From contig JANQML010000406.1 in assembly GCA_028280105.1 (NCBI GenBank), forward strand, positions 1-39,791: a stretch of DNA of 39,791 nt, given 5' to 3'. Both the position numbers and the translations under genes were made by a program. The notes under the pieces are model-generated. The model had not been told where the DNA came from. It was given only the letters and a program-made list of their open reading frames with translations, and ran no database searches. The stretch is from Desulfobacula sp. Its GTDB lineage: Bacteria > Desulfobacterota > Desulfobacteria > Desulfobacterales > Desulfobacteraceae. Shown one piece after another: positions 15,201 through 25,652 of this stretch. Positions within the stretch are counted from its first letter, which is position 1; every line of letters starts with the position of its first letter.

Positions 15201-16777
15201 AAACCACTGCTGAAATCATTATTCAGCCCCAGGGCAAACGCCTTAAAACATATGGTAAAAAAAACCTTTTCCTCCATCTGGCAGAGGCCGGTATCCCCAT
15301 TCAGCAGGCCTGCGGGGGACAGGGAACCTGCGGCAAATGCCGGGTTCAGATGACAGGCACCCCTGCTGTTCCCGTGTCCGAACTGGATACGAAATTTCTC
15401 TCCAAAAAAGAGATTGCCGAAGGCTTAAGGCTGGCCTGCGGGGTCACCCCCCGTGACGGTGGCATATATGAACTTACGTTGCCAACCCATGGTCCTGCTG
15501 TTAAACCCCAATTGGAAAAAGAGGTATTTCCAACCGATCCCTGGCCCGGGACAGAGGCCTTTGATGGCGTAATGGCCATTGACTTCGGAACCACCACCGT
15601 ATCGGGACATCTTTTGGATCCCTTCACCGGCCGGGTGGTCTGCTCAGCCGATACCGGCAATCGGCAGGATGGTTTTGGCGCCGATGTTGTCAGCCGCCTG
15701 GCATATGCCTCCCATGGCGGCAAGGCGGCACGCCGCCGCTTAAAATCCATGGCAATGGAAAGCCTGGAAAAGGTGGCAACCGCATTGACAAAGGGCAACA
15801 AAAAGATCCGGCATATCGTGGCGGTGATGAATACAGCCATGGAATCCTTACTTTTGAACTGGGACCCGGACGGCATCGGGCGGTCCCCGGTTCAACCCGA
15901 GACAGATGAGGCGGTCCATTTTCAATTTCAACTCGCGGGCCGGACAAGTGGTCTCAACGATGTATGGATGCACCTACCGGCCATTATCGGCGGATTTGTA
16001 GGGTCAGACACGGTTGCCGCCCTGCTGGCGGCTGGACAATTGAACTGCCGGCAGCCTTACCTGCTGGTGGATATCGGAACCAACGCTGAAGTGGCACTGG
16101 TCACTGATTCCGGGATTTCAGCCTGTTCCACCGCGGCCGGCCCGGCCTTTGAAGGCGGGGGAATCCGGTTCGGGATGCGGGCCGTTGACGGTGCTGTTTC
16201 CCGTGTTGCAGTGGAACCGGACCGGCTTTACATTGAGGTGATCGGCAATGAAGCGGCAAAAGGCATTGCCGGATCGGGCCTGATCAGCCTCGTGGGAGGG
16301 CTTTTACGGATCAATGCCCTGGACCGGTTCGGGGTTATCTGCCCGGAACGGCTTCCCCGGGGCAGGTTCGGCACAGGGGATCATGGCCGATACATCCGCC
16401 TTACCCGGGAAGTATCGGTCAGTGAGGACGACATCCAGCAGTTGATCCTGGCCAAGGCATCTGTCAGAGCCGGAGCAGAGGTGCTGCTGATGAAAGCCGG
16501 TGTCTCCCCAGATGACCTCAACCATGTTGTATTGTGCGGCACCTTTTCCAACGGCCTCAAAACCGAAGATATCCTTGCCACCGGCCTTATCCCTGCCGTA
16601 GCGCCCGGAAAAATCATCATCAGGGGAAGTGCTGCCGCCGAAGGCGCCTGTATGATGGCCTGTTCACAGGAAACGTTTGAAAAGGCAAATATGCTTGCAG
16701 CAAAAACAGACCATATCCGTCTCTCCGGCGATCCTGATTTCAATCAAATCTACCAGCACAACATTGGTTTTGTTTGA
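15197..16777 (+). CDS. Reductive activator of corrinoid proteins (RACE/RamA-like functional class; [2Fe-2S] plus ASKHA ATPase)
   Basis: 526 residues. The N-terminal [2Fe-2S] ferredoxin domain has Cys39, Cys45, Cys48 and Cys81 (ACGGQGTCGKC, then LRLAC). After a linker comes the ASKHA/DUF4445 ATPase part: VMAIDFGTTTVSGH, LLVDIGTNAEVALV, GSGLISLVGGLL and VVLCGTFSNGL. Members re-reduce accidentally oxidised cob(II)alamin to cob(I)alamin at the cost of ATP. Last gene of the operon. Its stop is only 28 bases from the distal end of the CRISPR array, which is transcribed towards it, and no terminator lies between. Confidence 0.92.
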   Translation: MKTTAEIIIQPQGKRLKTYGKKNLFLHLAEAGIPIQQACGGQGTCGKCRVQMTGTPAVPVSELDTKFLSKKEIAEGLRLACGVTPRDGGIYELTLPTHGPAVKPQLEKEVFPTDPWPGTEAFDGVMAIDFGTTTVSGHLLDPFTGRVVCSADTGNRQDGFGADVVSRLAYASHGGKAARRRLKSMAMESLEKVATALTKGNKKIRHIVAVMNTAMESLLLNWDPDGIGRSPVQPETDEAVHFQFQLAGRTSGLNDVWMHLPAIIGGFVGSDTVAALLAAGQLNCRQPYLLVDIGTNAEVALVTDSGISACSTAAGPAFEGGGIRFGMRAVDGAVSRVAVEPDRLYIEVIGNEAAKGIAGSGLISLVGGLLRINALDRFGVICPERLPRGRFGTGDHGRYIRLTREVSVSEDDIQQLILAKASVRAGAEVLLMKAGVSPDDLNHVVLCGTFSNGLKTEDILATGLIPAVAPGKIIIRGSAAAEGACMMACSQETFEKANMLAAKTDHIRLSGDPDFNQIYQHNIGFV

Positions 16778-16805
16778 TAGCCAATGGCGAAATCATTTTT
16801 GTCTT

Positions 16806-19800
16806 GTCTCAATTCCACTCTGGGCTGATTAAAAGAATAATATAGATTTTGCCCCATTCTATTTGGGGTGTGTTTCAATTCCACTCTGGGCTGATTAAAA
16901 GTGCAGCATAAGGTACATATGACCCTAATGTGCCCTTGAGTTTCAATTCCACTCTGGGCTGATTAAAAGCGGACCCCGTGTAACCGGTCTTTCAGTTCCG
17001 CCTTTAGTTTCAATTCCACTCTGGGCTGATTAAAAGAAAGCTCATTGTTCAGAATGGCAAATGTTTTTACTGGTTTCAATTCCACTCTGGGCTGATTAAA
17101 AGCCGGCCCGGCCGCTGAAGCCTGAACTCATAACAGGTTTCAATTCCACTCTGGGCTGATTAAAAGCTTTTTCAGGCTGTAATAACAAAGGAGGAATGCA
17201 AGGTTTCAATTCCACTCTGGGCTGATTAAAAGTCATACCCGGATCAGGATAACGAGGATATCCTTGAGGTTTCAATTCCACTCTGGGCTGATTAAAAGAT
17301 TTTTTTGCCGCCTTCCGCCCAGCTACCTTTGCAAGTTTCAATTCCACTCTGGGCTGATTAAAAGGTTTTCGGGATTATAATAATTACTTTAATAATACGA
17401 GTTTCAATTCCACTCTGGGCTGATTAAAAGCATAAAGCGATATATAAATCATGTGGTTAATGACATGTTTCAATTCCACTCTGGGCTGATTAAAAGAAGC
17501 CTTGACCATAATGGATTGCAGCATTTCAGCGTTGTTTCAATTCCACTCTGGGCTGATTAAAAGCTCGTTCCGGGTCATACAGATGAAGGGTCGGGTTGTG
17601 TTTCAATTCCACTCTGGGCTGATTAAAAGCCGCTTTGCGTGTCTTGAGAACCAAACTCCTGTTTGTTTCAATTCCACTCTGGGCTGATTAAAAGCCCTCA
17701 AAAATCATACTGGAAACAATATGCCAGACGGGTTTCAATTCCACTCTGGGCTGATTAAAAGCAAACTGTTCGCCACCGGTGCCGCCGAATATTTCGTGTT
17801 TCAATTCCACTCTGGGCTGATTAAAAGAATGTTGGAAAATATATTTTTGAAACCGCCATGCAGGTTTCAATTCCACTCTGGGCTGATTAAAAGCAACCCC
17901 TTCGGTAGATCCACCCGGCATATTCGCCAGTTTCAATTCCACTCTGGGCTGATTAAAAGGTCGGTTTGACCTGCGGATTGATGTCTCTGACGCATGTTTC
18001 AATTCCACTCTGGGCTGATTAAAAGTCTAAGATCCCGGCCGAACACAAGCCGATATTTACAGTTTCAATTCCACTCTGGGCTGATTAAAAGTACGTTCCG
18101 GCAGAAATAGTGAAACTAATTTCTTAGTTTCAATTCCACTCTGGGCTGATTAAAAGGATTCCCGAGACTGTCATATTTAACGATAAGTGCATGTTTCAAT
18201 TCCACTCTGGGCTGATTAAAAGCCGGGTGAAGTGGATAACCGGTGATGACGAAATGGTGTTTCAATTCCACTCTGGGCTGATTAAAAGCGATCATCGACG
18301 GAAACAATTGCCACGTTGTAAAAGGTTTCAATTCCACTCTGGGCTGATTAAAAGCAAACCGGACCCAGTTGTTTATGTGGGGCCAAACCTGTTTCAATTC
18401 CACTCTGGGCTGATTAAAAGATTTAGTATTCATAGATTTTGATTTAACTTTGAGTTGTTTCAATTCCACTCTGGGCTGATTAAAAGCGGATTTAAATAAA
18501 ATTGCTTTAATGGATTCGATGGTTTCAATTCCACTCTGGGCTGATTAAAAGGGTAGTACCGTTTATCACCGCCCTTGCCGCTGCCCGGTTTCAATTCCAC
18601 TCTGGGCTGATTAAAAGGGTCAATTTACCGGTAAAATTGAATCATATTTATTCGAGTTTCAATTCCACTCTGGGCTGATTAAAAGTGAAGTTATCCGGAT
18701 GACAGTCTCCGCTCAGTCGTTGTTTCAATTCCACTCTGGGCTGATTAAAAGGAGAACTTGAGCCGGGAAAACAATCTGACTATCTGAGTTTCAATTCCAC
18801 TCTGGGCTGATTAAAAGAGGGGTCATCCAATCCCATGCCCAATAAAATCAAAAGTTTCAATTCCACTCTGGGCTGATTAAAAGTGTCAATAAACGCGGAG
18901 CACCAAGTTACAAAAAATTGTTTCAATTCCACTCTGGGCTGATTAAAAGGATTCGTTTCTGGGCTGATTAAAAGAAGAAATCAAGGAGTTCCTGAAAGGG
19001 AAAAAAGAGTGTTTCAATTCCACTCTGGGCTGATTAAAAGCTATTCTCCTCGACCCGGATATTGGTTACACCACCGTGTTTCAATTCCACTCTGGGCTGA
19101 TTAAAAGGTCCAGTATGTGTGATAGTGCGCTTTTCTGATGTGTGTTTCAATTCCACTCTGGGCTGATTAAAAGTTGCGTGCATAGAAAGTATAGGTGTTA
19201 CCAGATTTGGTTTCAATTCCACTCTGGGCTGATTAAAAGGTGTATAATAACGACAGTCTGCATATAATGTTCGAATGTTTCAATTCCACTCTGGGCTGAT
19301 TAAAAGCGGACCCTGACCTCAAGCGTGACGCTCTTTTCGTGTTTCAATTCCACTCTGGGCTGATTAAAAGAAGGCTTGACCGCAGTTTGACCGTGTTACG
19401 CCGGAGTTTCAATTCCACTCTGGGCTGATTAAAAGATACTTCCAACTGCAGGTGCCAATCGCCAAGTTTTTGTTTCAATTCCACTCTGGGCTGATTAAAA
19501 GCGACCTGACCGGCGGCATCTGGCTGTCCGATCAGGTGTTTCAATTCCACTCTGGGCTGATTAAAAGCTGTCCCGCAAGCGCTTTTGAGAGTTTGTATCC
19601 TTCTGTTTCAATTCCACTCTGGGCTGATTAAAAGAAATACCGCCACCAAACAACTCAAAACCTTAACCCAGTTTCAATTCCACTCTGGGCTGATTAAAAG
19701 TCGGATGAAACCTTTTTCCCGGTGGCCAACCTTAGTTTCAATTCCACTCTGGGCTGATTAAAAGGATCCATGCTTTCAGGTGCAATGCTCATGAAGGTGG

Positions 19801-21359
19801 CGTTTCAATTCCACTCTGGGCTGATTAAAAGAAAAATCAGGCAATTCAAAACAGGAGTGCTCTGAATGTTTCAATTCCACTCTGGGCTGATTAAAAGCAG
19901 AATCAAAGTAACTTTCAAAATGTTATCTCAAATGTTTCAATTCCACTCTGGGCTGATTAAAAGGCGGCGGCCGGGGAATATCAAACCCTGCCCCAAAAAG
20001 GTTTCAATTCCACTCTGGGCTGATTAAAAGGATGTCACAACCACGGCAGTCGGTATTATCTCTGTCCGTTTCAATTCCACTCTGGGCTGATTAAAAGCTT
20101 GCTGATCCACATCTGTTTCATGATATCTGGAAAGTTTCAATTCCACTCTGGGCTGATTAAAAGGTGTAAAAATGGACAACAACAGCCCTATAATATTCTT
20201 GTTTCAATTCCACTCTGGGCTGATTAAAAGCTGAATATTTAATGAATCAGCAATCTCTTTTGTTAGGTTTCAATTCCACTCTGGGCTGATTAAAAGTTGA
20301 TGATGTGCTCCCGTTTATTGTATCAGATCCGGAGTTTCAATTCCACTCTGGGCTGATTAAAAGGATGCAGGAAAAAATCTTGCACAGATGTTGAAAAATA
20401 GTTTCAATTCCACTCTGGGCTGATTAAAAGCTATATAGGACTGGTTGCGTATACAATTTCAAAACAAGTTTCAATTCCACTCTGGGCTGATTAAAAGGTT
20501 GTTAATCTGTTTTGAGCCACATTAGTATCAGGCAAGTTTCAATTCCACTCTGGGCTGATTAAAAGAGTTACGGCATTTTTGTGATATGCGGTAATCTGTT
20601 TCGGTTTCAATTCCACTCTGGGCTGATTAAAAGTCGTACTTCATGGGCAGGAAGCACAAACCATTGATGGTTTCAATTCCACTCTGGGCTGATTAAAAGG
20701 TGCTTATAATGGATTGTTACTTTCCTGTCAAAATTGTTTCAATTCCACTCTGGGCTGATTAAAAGCATATAGCGTCATACTTTTAAAGGAGACGGAGATA
20801 AGTTTCAATTCCACTCTGGGCTGATTAAAAGAATAAAATGGGAAAACGGCAAATCAGGAATATTTTTGTTTCAATTCCACTCTGGGCTGATTAAAAGTTG
20901 CATGAATCAGCTTTGATGCAGCAGAGTGTGACGGTTTCAATTCCACTCTGGGCTGATTAAAAGGCAAGGCACAAGTAAGGGATCTTGTTGGGCACCTTGG
21001 TTTCAATTCCACTCTGGGCTGATTAAAAGATTGATCTTGCTGCTTTAGCACTGAGACTGTCTTGTGTTTCAATTCCACTCTGGGCTGATTAAAAGGAATA
21101 CTGTAACTTTCCTCACGTGATCCGTATTGAAGTTTCAATTCCACTCTGGGCTGATTAAAAGCACAATAGTTATTTCATTCACCATTTCTGCATACTGGTT
21201 TCAATTCCACTCTGGGCTGATTAAAAGTTTCTTGGAGTAATGGAACCGCTGTCATCATACAAAGTTTCAATTCCACTCTGGGCTGATTAAAAGTGATTGT
21301 TTTTTTCTTGGTAGCATCCCCTTTCTTTTGTTTCAATTCCACTCTGGGCTGATTAAAAG
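16806..21359 (-). CRISPR. CRISPR array, 69 full repeats plus one truncated, type I-B
   Basis: The repeat is 30 bp: on the plus strand it begins GTTTCAATTCC and ends TGATTAAAAG. Spacers are 34-38 bp, mostly 36. I counted 70 repeat copies and 69 intervals, one of them a remnant. In the minus-strand direction the repeat ends ATTGAAAC, the usual 8-nt 5' handle of type I-B crRNAs, so transcription is towards lower coordinates, from a leader next to cas2. The most distal copy (16806-16835) carries a T-to-C change at its third base, as expected for the oldest end; all other full copies read identical. No duplicated spacers were noticed by eye. Confidence 0.99.
18958..18974 (-). repeat. Truncated CRISPR repeat at a deletion scar
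   Basis: After the full repeat ending at 18949 comes an 8-base spacer remnant (GATTCGTT), then only the last 17 bases of a repeat (TCTGGGCTGATTAAAAG), then a normal 36-bp spacer. A single deletion of about 41 bp would explain it. The scar removes the 3' end of the repeat in transcript orientation, including the ATTGAAAC handle, so a normal crRNA for the adjacent remnant spacer is unlikely. Confidence 0.9.
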
Positions 21360-21496
21360 CCATCAAAAAAACAATATAATATTAACGCGTTAGCAAGATA
21401 AATCAGACTGATTTTTCCGTCAACCGCTGATACGGTAAAATTCCCGGGGATACGACGGAATTTCAGTCAAAACAAGTTGTCAAAGATCAACACAAA
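21360..21496 (-). promoter_or_regulatory. CRISPR leader and array promoter
   Basis: This 137-bp AT-rich segment lies between the cas2 stop and the first (newest) repeat. On the minus strand TTGACG (21423-21418) and TATCTT (21400-21395) are 17 bases apart, placing the transcription start about 30 bases before the array. The sequence CGTATC occurs twice upstream of the -35 box about two helical turns apart, a possible integration or host-factor site. Confidence 0.65.
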
Positions 21497-21778
21497 TCAT
21501 AGAAAATTATCTGTATCATCTTTTTCAAATCCGCAGATATCCTTGTCCATCCATTTGATGTCCCGGCTTTTAAAAAAAATAACCGAATCTGTCTTTTTAT
21601 CAATGATCTCATTGACACCGACTTTCAGTTCCTCAAATTTCGCCCGGGTGAGTTCCCCTTCAAAAACCGAATTCTGTATCCGGATCAGGTATTTTTTCAT
21701 CAGCTTGAAGATAAGCCGGAGCCGTTTTTGGCCGGCCTTTGACTCTGTGTTTATATCATACATGGCAATGATATACAT
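21497..21778 (-). CDS. cas2: CRISPR-associated endonuclease Cas2
   Basis: 93 residues from the ATG at 21778 (MYIIAMYDIN), the canonical Cas2 start. A GTG 12 bases upstream is possible but would overlap cas1. The beta-strand YIIAMYDI carries the metal-binding Asp, and IQNSVFEGEL matches the second conserved segment. It forms the integration complex with Cas1. Last gene of the cas operon, starting 2 bases after the cas1 stop. Confidence 0.95.
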   Translation of the reverse strand: MYIIAMYDINTESKAGQKRLRLIFKLMKKYLIRIQNSVFEGELTRAKFEELKVGVNEIIDKKTDSVIFFKSRDIKWMDKDICGFEKDDTDNFL

Positions 21779-21780
21779 GA

Positions 21781-22770
21781 TTACCACCACATTTTAAAAC
21801 CAACATATTTTTCTTCGCCGAGAATATGTTTGACGATTTTATAGCATTCCAGCCGGATCAGCCGCTTATAAGATACGTGGCGGTTCAGCTTTTTATGCTT
21901 AACCGTTGTTTTCAGGCGCTCGTCATACTTTCTCAGGAACTTCATCCGTCCATTGTCTTTGAGATAGCAGTAATTAAGATTCTTTTCCGTATCGGTTTCA
22001 GCCAGCTCCTTTTTATTAACCAGGGAAAATATCATCCGGTCCATAAGAACGGGTTTAAAGATTTCCGACAGGTCCAGGGCAAGTGAATACCGGCGGAAAC
22101 CAGGCTCATGGAGAAAGCTGACCGTGGGGTCGAGCTGGGTCCGGTAGAGTTCGGATAAAACCGAAGTGTAGACCAGGGAGTTGCCGAATGAAATCAGAGA
22201 ATTGATGAAATTATCCGGCGGCCGTTTGACCCGTTTTTTAAATTCGGTTTCAGGCCGTAAGATCTCCTTAAAGGTTGAATAGTACAACTCCCGGATATTG
22301 CCTTCAATGCCCATTAAATAGGCAATTGAATCGGCGTTTCTCAATGTTTTTTTCAGGTTTTTTATCTGGGAAATCTTGGCTTCCAGTTCCCTTCCCCGGT
22401 TTTTGTAGTAGGTCAGATTGGTGAGGATGTTGGACGCGGCAGCATTTAAAAATTCATAGGCCAGATCCATCCGTTTTTCCGTGTCCAGGTAATGTTTGGC
22501 CTGGCTGATGGTGACATGGCCGGAGAGGTATTGCTCCCTGGGGAAAAACGATCCGGAGTAGAATCCGTAATAGTTGAAGATATGGACCGGGATCTTTTTC
22601 TGGCCCAGGAAGTTTAACAGCTTGGTGTTCAGGGTGTGTTCGCCAAACAGGAAGATGTCGGCCACCGACTCCACGGGCCGGTACTTTTTTGCCCCGTCAA
22701 TGTCGAACATCAGGGTGTTGTCTTTTCGTTTAACCGTGCAGTTGGAAAAGAGATAGAGGGATTGTTTCAT
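21781..22770 (-). CDS. cas1: CRISPR-associated integrase Cas1 (type I-B group)
   Basis: 329 residues, normal length. Catalytic metal ligands are visible: Glu156 (GIEGNIRE), His221 (LHEPGFRRYSLALD) and the acidic pair Asp233/Glu236 (DLSEIFKP). The start SLYLFSNCTVKRKDNTL is typical of I-B Cas1. GAGGAG lies 4-9 bases before the ATG. It inserts new spacers at the leader end. cas4 ends 8 bases upstream. Confidence 0.97.
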   Translation of the reverse strand: MKQSLYLFSNCTVKRKDNTLMFDIDGAKKYRPVESVADIFLFGEHTLNTKLLNFLGQKKIPVHIFNYYGFYSGSFFPREQYLSGHVTISQAKHYLDTEKRMDLAYEFLNAAASNILTNLTYYKNRGRELEAKISQIKNLKKTLRNADSIAYLMGIEGNIRELYYSTFKEILRPETEFKKRVKRPPDNFINSLISFGNSLVYTSVLSELYRTQLDPTVSFLHEPGFRRYSLALDLSEIFKPVLMDRMIFSLVNKKELAETDTEKNLNYCYLKDNGRMKFLRKYDERLKTTVKHKKLNRHVSYKRLIRLECYKIVKHILGEEKYVGFKMWW

Positions 22771-22778
22771 GGTTCTCC

Positions 22779-23273
22779 TCAGGCATAGCAGAATTCATAA
22801 TAGGCACACTTGCCGCAGACCGGTATCCTTACCGGCTGCGGAGGTTTCAGCTGGTCAAGGATCTCGCGAATCTCTTTAAAAAGAGTTTCAAACCTCTCGT
22901 CATCCCCGGGATCGAGACTAACGGTTTTTCTCTTTTTAAGTTTGGGATAGTCAAGTTCGCCCCGGACATTTTCAAGCCCCATGGTTTTCAGGCGATGGAT
23001 ATAGAATTTGAGCTGCCAGATGTGGGCGTTCTCAACCTTGTTCGATTTTTTGACCTCATGGATCACCCCCTGGTTATCCACGAAATCGATCTTTATCCGG
23101 CCGATCTCGATCTGCTTTTTGTGCCGTTTATAGGTGGTCTCGTCCACCAGACGGCCGAGCTGGACATACTCGTTCTCATTTTCAAAGCGAATGTCGTTGG
23201 AAAAGAGCCAGAGTTTGCGTTTGCAGACAAAATAATAGTTGACCTGGGTGCCGGTGAAGTCTAATTGTCGCAC
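22779..23273 (-). CDS. cas4: CRISPR-associated Cas4, RecB-like exonuclease with Fe-S cluster
   Basis: 164 residues with a GTG start, as no ATG fits; AAGGATAAAGATCC precedes it. The four cluster cysteines are Cys17 (VCKRKLWLF) and Cys153, Cys156 and Cys162 near the C-terminus (CGKCAYYEFC). The RecB-type nuclease residues are Asp63 and the EVK motif at residues 73-75. It trims prespacers and selects those with a correct PAM. It starts 15 bases after the cas3 stop. Confidence 0.95.
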   Translation of the reverse strand: MRQLDFTGTQVNYYFVCKRKLWLFSNDIRFENENEYVQLGRLVDETTYKRHKKQIEIGRIKIDFVDNQGVIHEVKKSNKVENAHIWQLKFYIHRLKTMGLENVRGELDYPKLKKRKTVSLDPGDDERFETLFKEIREILDQLKPPQPVRIPVCGKCAYYEFCYA

Positions 23274-23288
23274 GATGGATCTTTATCC

Positions 23289-25652
23289 TTAAATGAAATT
23301 ATGGTCTGAAGGATCTTTTAAAAATAATCCTTTTTCCTCTGAATACCCCAGTATGTCATCATCTGCAATAAAGATATTTTTGCCTTTGACGGGCATCTGG
23401 TACACATAGTTTTTCTGATAATAGCTGAACAACTTTCTTTCGGTCAACGTTACCAGGAGGTTGTCTGCATCGATGTATCTTTTAGCGTCTATATAGATCT
23501 CATATTGACCTGTCAGGGAAGAGGGCAGAATTTTAATGCCGTCAAATTGTTCGTAATACAGCCTGGCTTCTTCCTGGTAGTCTCCCATGGGCCTTAATAT
23601 CCGTCTTTTAATACTGTCGGAGGAATGATTGTAAGCATTTAAAACCGAACGTTTGTAATCCGTGTTGTAAACCTGATCAACCCCGGTGCAGATGGTTTTA
23701 TAATCCAAAGGAAACCCATCAACGGTTTTCAGAAATGACAGGGTGAGTCCCAAAACATCATATGTCTCATCTTCAATCTCCTCATTGTAGATAAATTGGG
23801 TAGCTTTATCCGCTTCAATAAAGACATGAACATCCCCATATTCATCTTTTTCCCTGTCCCTGTTCCTGAAAACCCGGCCAAATCTCTGAATCAATGCGTC
23901 GATGGCGGCAAGCTCACTGTAACAGCAATCATAATCAAGATCCAAAGAGACCTCAATGGCCTGGGTGCCCACTAATACCTGTACTTGTCGGTCTGAATTT
24001 TCAAGGTTTATGATTTTGTTTTCAATCCTGTTTCTGTCTGTGATGTTAAATGCGGAATGCAGGATTTCCTTGTTGCCGCATTGGAGTTTATCATAGATCT
24101 GCTGCGCCTTTTGTATGGTATTACAGACAACCAGGACCCGTTTCCCCTGGTTGATGTCATGCTGGATAAAGTGTAAATTCTCCTCTTGTTCCATGCGGCC
24201 GTCAATCATTCTCAGCCTGGTTTTTGTAAACGCGTGAAGTTCCTCATCTTCAAAACAGATGGTGTCATGGGGGATGTCCATGGCCTTTTTGATCAGGTCT
24301 TCCAGTATAATGGGAAGGGTGGCGGACATGAATAGAAACGAACCGTTAAAATGATCTTTTATCATTTTCATCACTGCCAAAAACTCGCCTAAAAACAGGG
24401 TGTCATAACAATGGATTTCATCAAGGATGAACAGTCCGTTTTGATATTGGAGAAACGCCTCTTCAAAATGTTTAAGCCCGTAAAAATTTTTGATGATCTG
24501 GTGGGGTGTAACTATCTTTACCGGTTTTGAAAAATTTTTCGCACTCAATTTTTTTAATCGGATTTCTTTATTAATGGTGTCGATGTTCTCTTCAATTTCA
24601 GAATCGGGCCTGTCTTTGGTTAACAGGTTGTAGTAGTAGGATTTGTTTTTACCATGGAGCAGTTCAACTTTTCCTTTGGCAAACGGTGTTGTGTTCAGTC
24701 TCTCGTGCATGGCATTGATGGAAGCCGTGTACGGTAAAATATAAAAAATCCGTGAATACCGGTTTGTTTTCAGATTTTCATTTGTCCACAAAAACGCGGC
24801 TTCGGTTTTCCCAGTGCCGGTGGGTGCTTTTAAAACAACGGATCGGCCCGAAGCACGGAGACATTTTATCTGGGTCGTTCTGAAAGACCCTTTTTCCGGG
24901 ATCTCAAATCTGGCTTTGTAGAATTCTTCTATATCCGTATCGACATTTTTTATTCTTTCATGGGCGGAACCAAGGTGATCAGCCGTTACAAGGAGCCCTT
25001 TCAGAAAAATTAACGCATCATAGTCAAAATCCGCCTCAAGGGTGCCTATGTGCTGGTAGTACCATTCGATTTCCCTGAATGTATCTCTGATTTTTTCAGG
25101 CGTATAATTAATTTTAGAGGGAATGCCTGAAAAGGAAACCATTTCCCGGAGCTCCCCGAAAATGGAATCAACATGATTCAGAATCGATTCTTTCCCGGTT
25201 TCGTAGGCTTTTTTCCTTGTTTCATGCATGGCATCTGTCACAGCGGCCGGGATGCCGATCAAAAACGGTTGAGGGGATGCGTTAAAGGTCGCCTTTTCAA
25301 GCTGTTTGATGGTTTTATTGTGATGGGAGAGAATCGCGTAAATGATCAATTCACGCGCTTTCGGTTCCATGGCGTCAAGGAGAAACGTAAACTCGGCAGA
25401 CAGGATTTCATGACGATAAGGCCAATATCCCTTTCCCTCAGCCAAAGTTTTCTCTTGAAAGGGAGTGGCATATTTCCCAAGGTCATGGAGAATCACAGTA
25501 AGGAAAAAAATTTCCTTGCCCGTATAATCCTCAAAGCTTAAACGTTGTGAAATTTCTTTTTCATACGCCGAATAAAGCTGAAACGCAATCCCAAGGCAGG
25601 ATTTGGTGTGGTCAACAATCGTTTCATCCGGTTTGGCAAGATTTTTAAACAT
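23289..25652 (-). CDS. cas3: CRISPR-associated nuclease-helicase Cas3 with N-terminal HD domain
   Basis: 787 residues from the ATG at 25652 (MFKNLAKPDETIVDH), which overlaps the cas5 stop by 8 bases; the frame is open for 32 more codons but those lie inside cas5. HD nuclease ligands are His15 (DHTKS), His56-Asp57 (LHDLGK), His81 (RHEILSAEF), SHHN and TADHLGSAH. Superfamily 2 helicase motifs are Walker A PTGTGKT (about 277-283), DEIH (411-414), SATLP (about 444) and QRFGRVFRNR further on. The protein degrades the DNA unwound after Cascade binding. Confidence 0.97.
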   Translation of the reverse strand: MFKNLAKPDETIVDHTKSCLGIAFQLYSAYEKEISQRLSFEDYTGKEIFFLTVILHDLGKYATPFQEKTLAEGKGYWPYRHEILSAEFTFLLDAMEPKARELIIYAILSHHNKTIKQLEKATFNASPQPFLIGIPAAVTDAMHETRKKAYETGKESILNHVDSIFGELREMVSFSGIPSKINYTPEKIRDTFREIEWYYQHIGTLEADFDYDALIFLKGLLVTADHLGSAHERIKNVDTDIEEFYKARFEIPEKGSFRTTQIKCLRASGRSVVLKAPTGTGKTEAAFLWTNENLKTNRYSRIFYILPYTASINAMHERLNTTPFAKGKVELLHGKNKSYYYNLLTKDRPDSEIEENIDTINKEIRLKKLSAKNFSKPVKIVTPHQIIKNFYGLKHFEEAFLQYQNGLFILDEIHCYDTLFLGEFLAVMKMIKDHFNGSFLFMSATLPIILEDLIKKAMDIPHDTICFEDEELHAFTKTRLRMIDGRMEQEENLHFIQHDINQGKRVLVVCNTIQKAQQIYDKLQCGNKEILHSAFNITDRNRIENKIINLENSDRQVQVLVGTQAIEVSLDLDYDCCYSELAAIDALIQRFGRVFRNRDREKDEYGDVHVFIEADKATQFIYNEEIEDETYDVLGLTLSFLKTVDGFPLDYKTICTGVDQVYNTDYKRSVLNAYNHSSDSIKRRILRPMGDYQEEARLYYEQFDGIKILPSSLTGQYEIYIDAKRYIDADNLLVTLTERKLFSYYQKNYVYQMPVKGKNIFIADDDILGYSEEKGLFLKDPSDHNFI

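Noticed and set aside
17096..21366. Open frames across the array giving proteins with repeated FNQPRVELK or FQFHSGLIKS
   Set aside because: They are translations of the CRISPR repeat on either strand, broken by spacers, with no ribosome binding sites.
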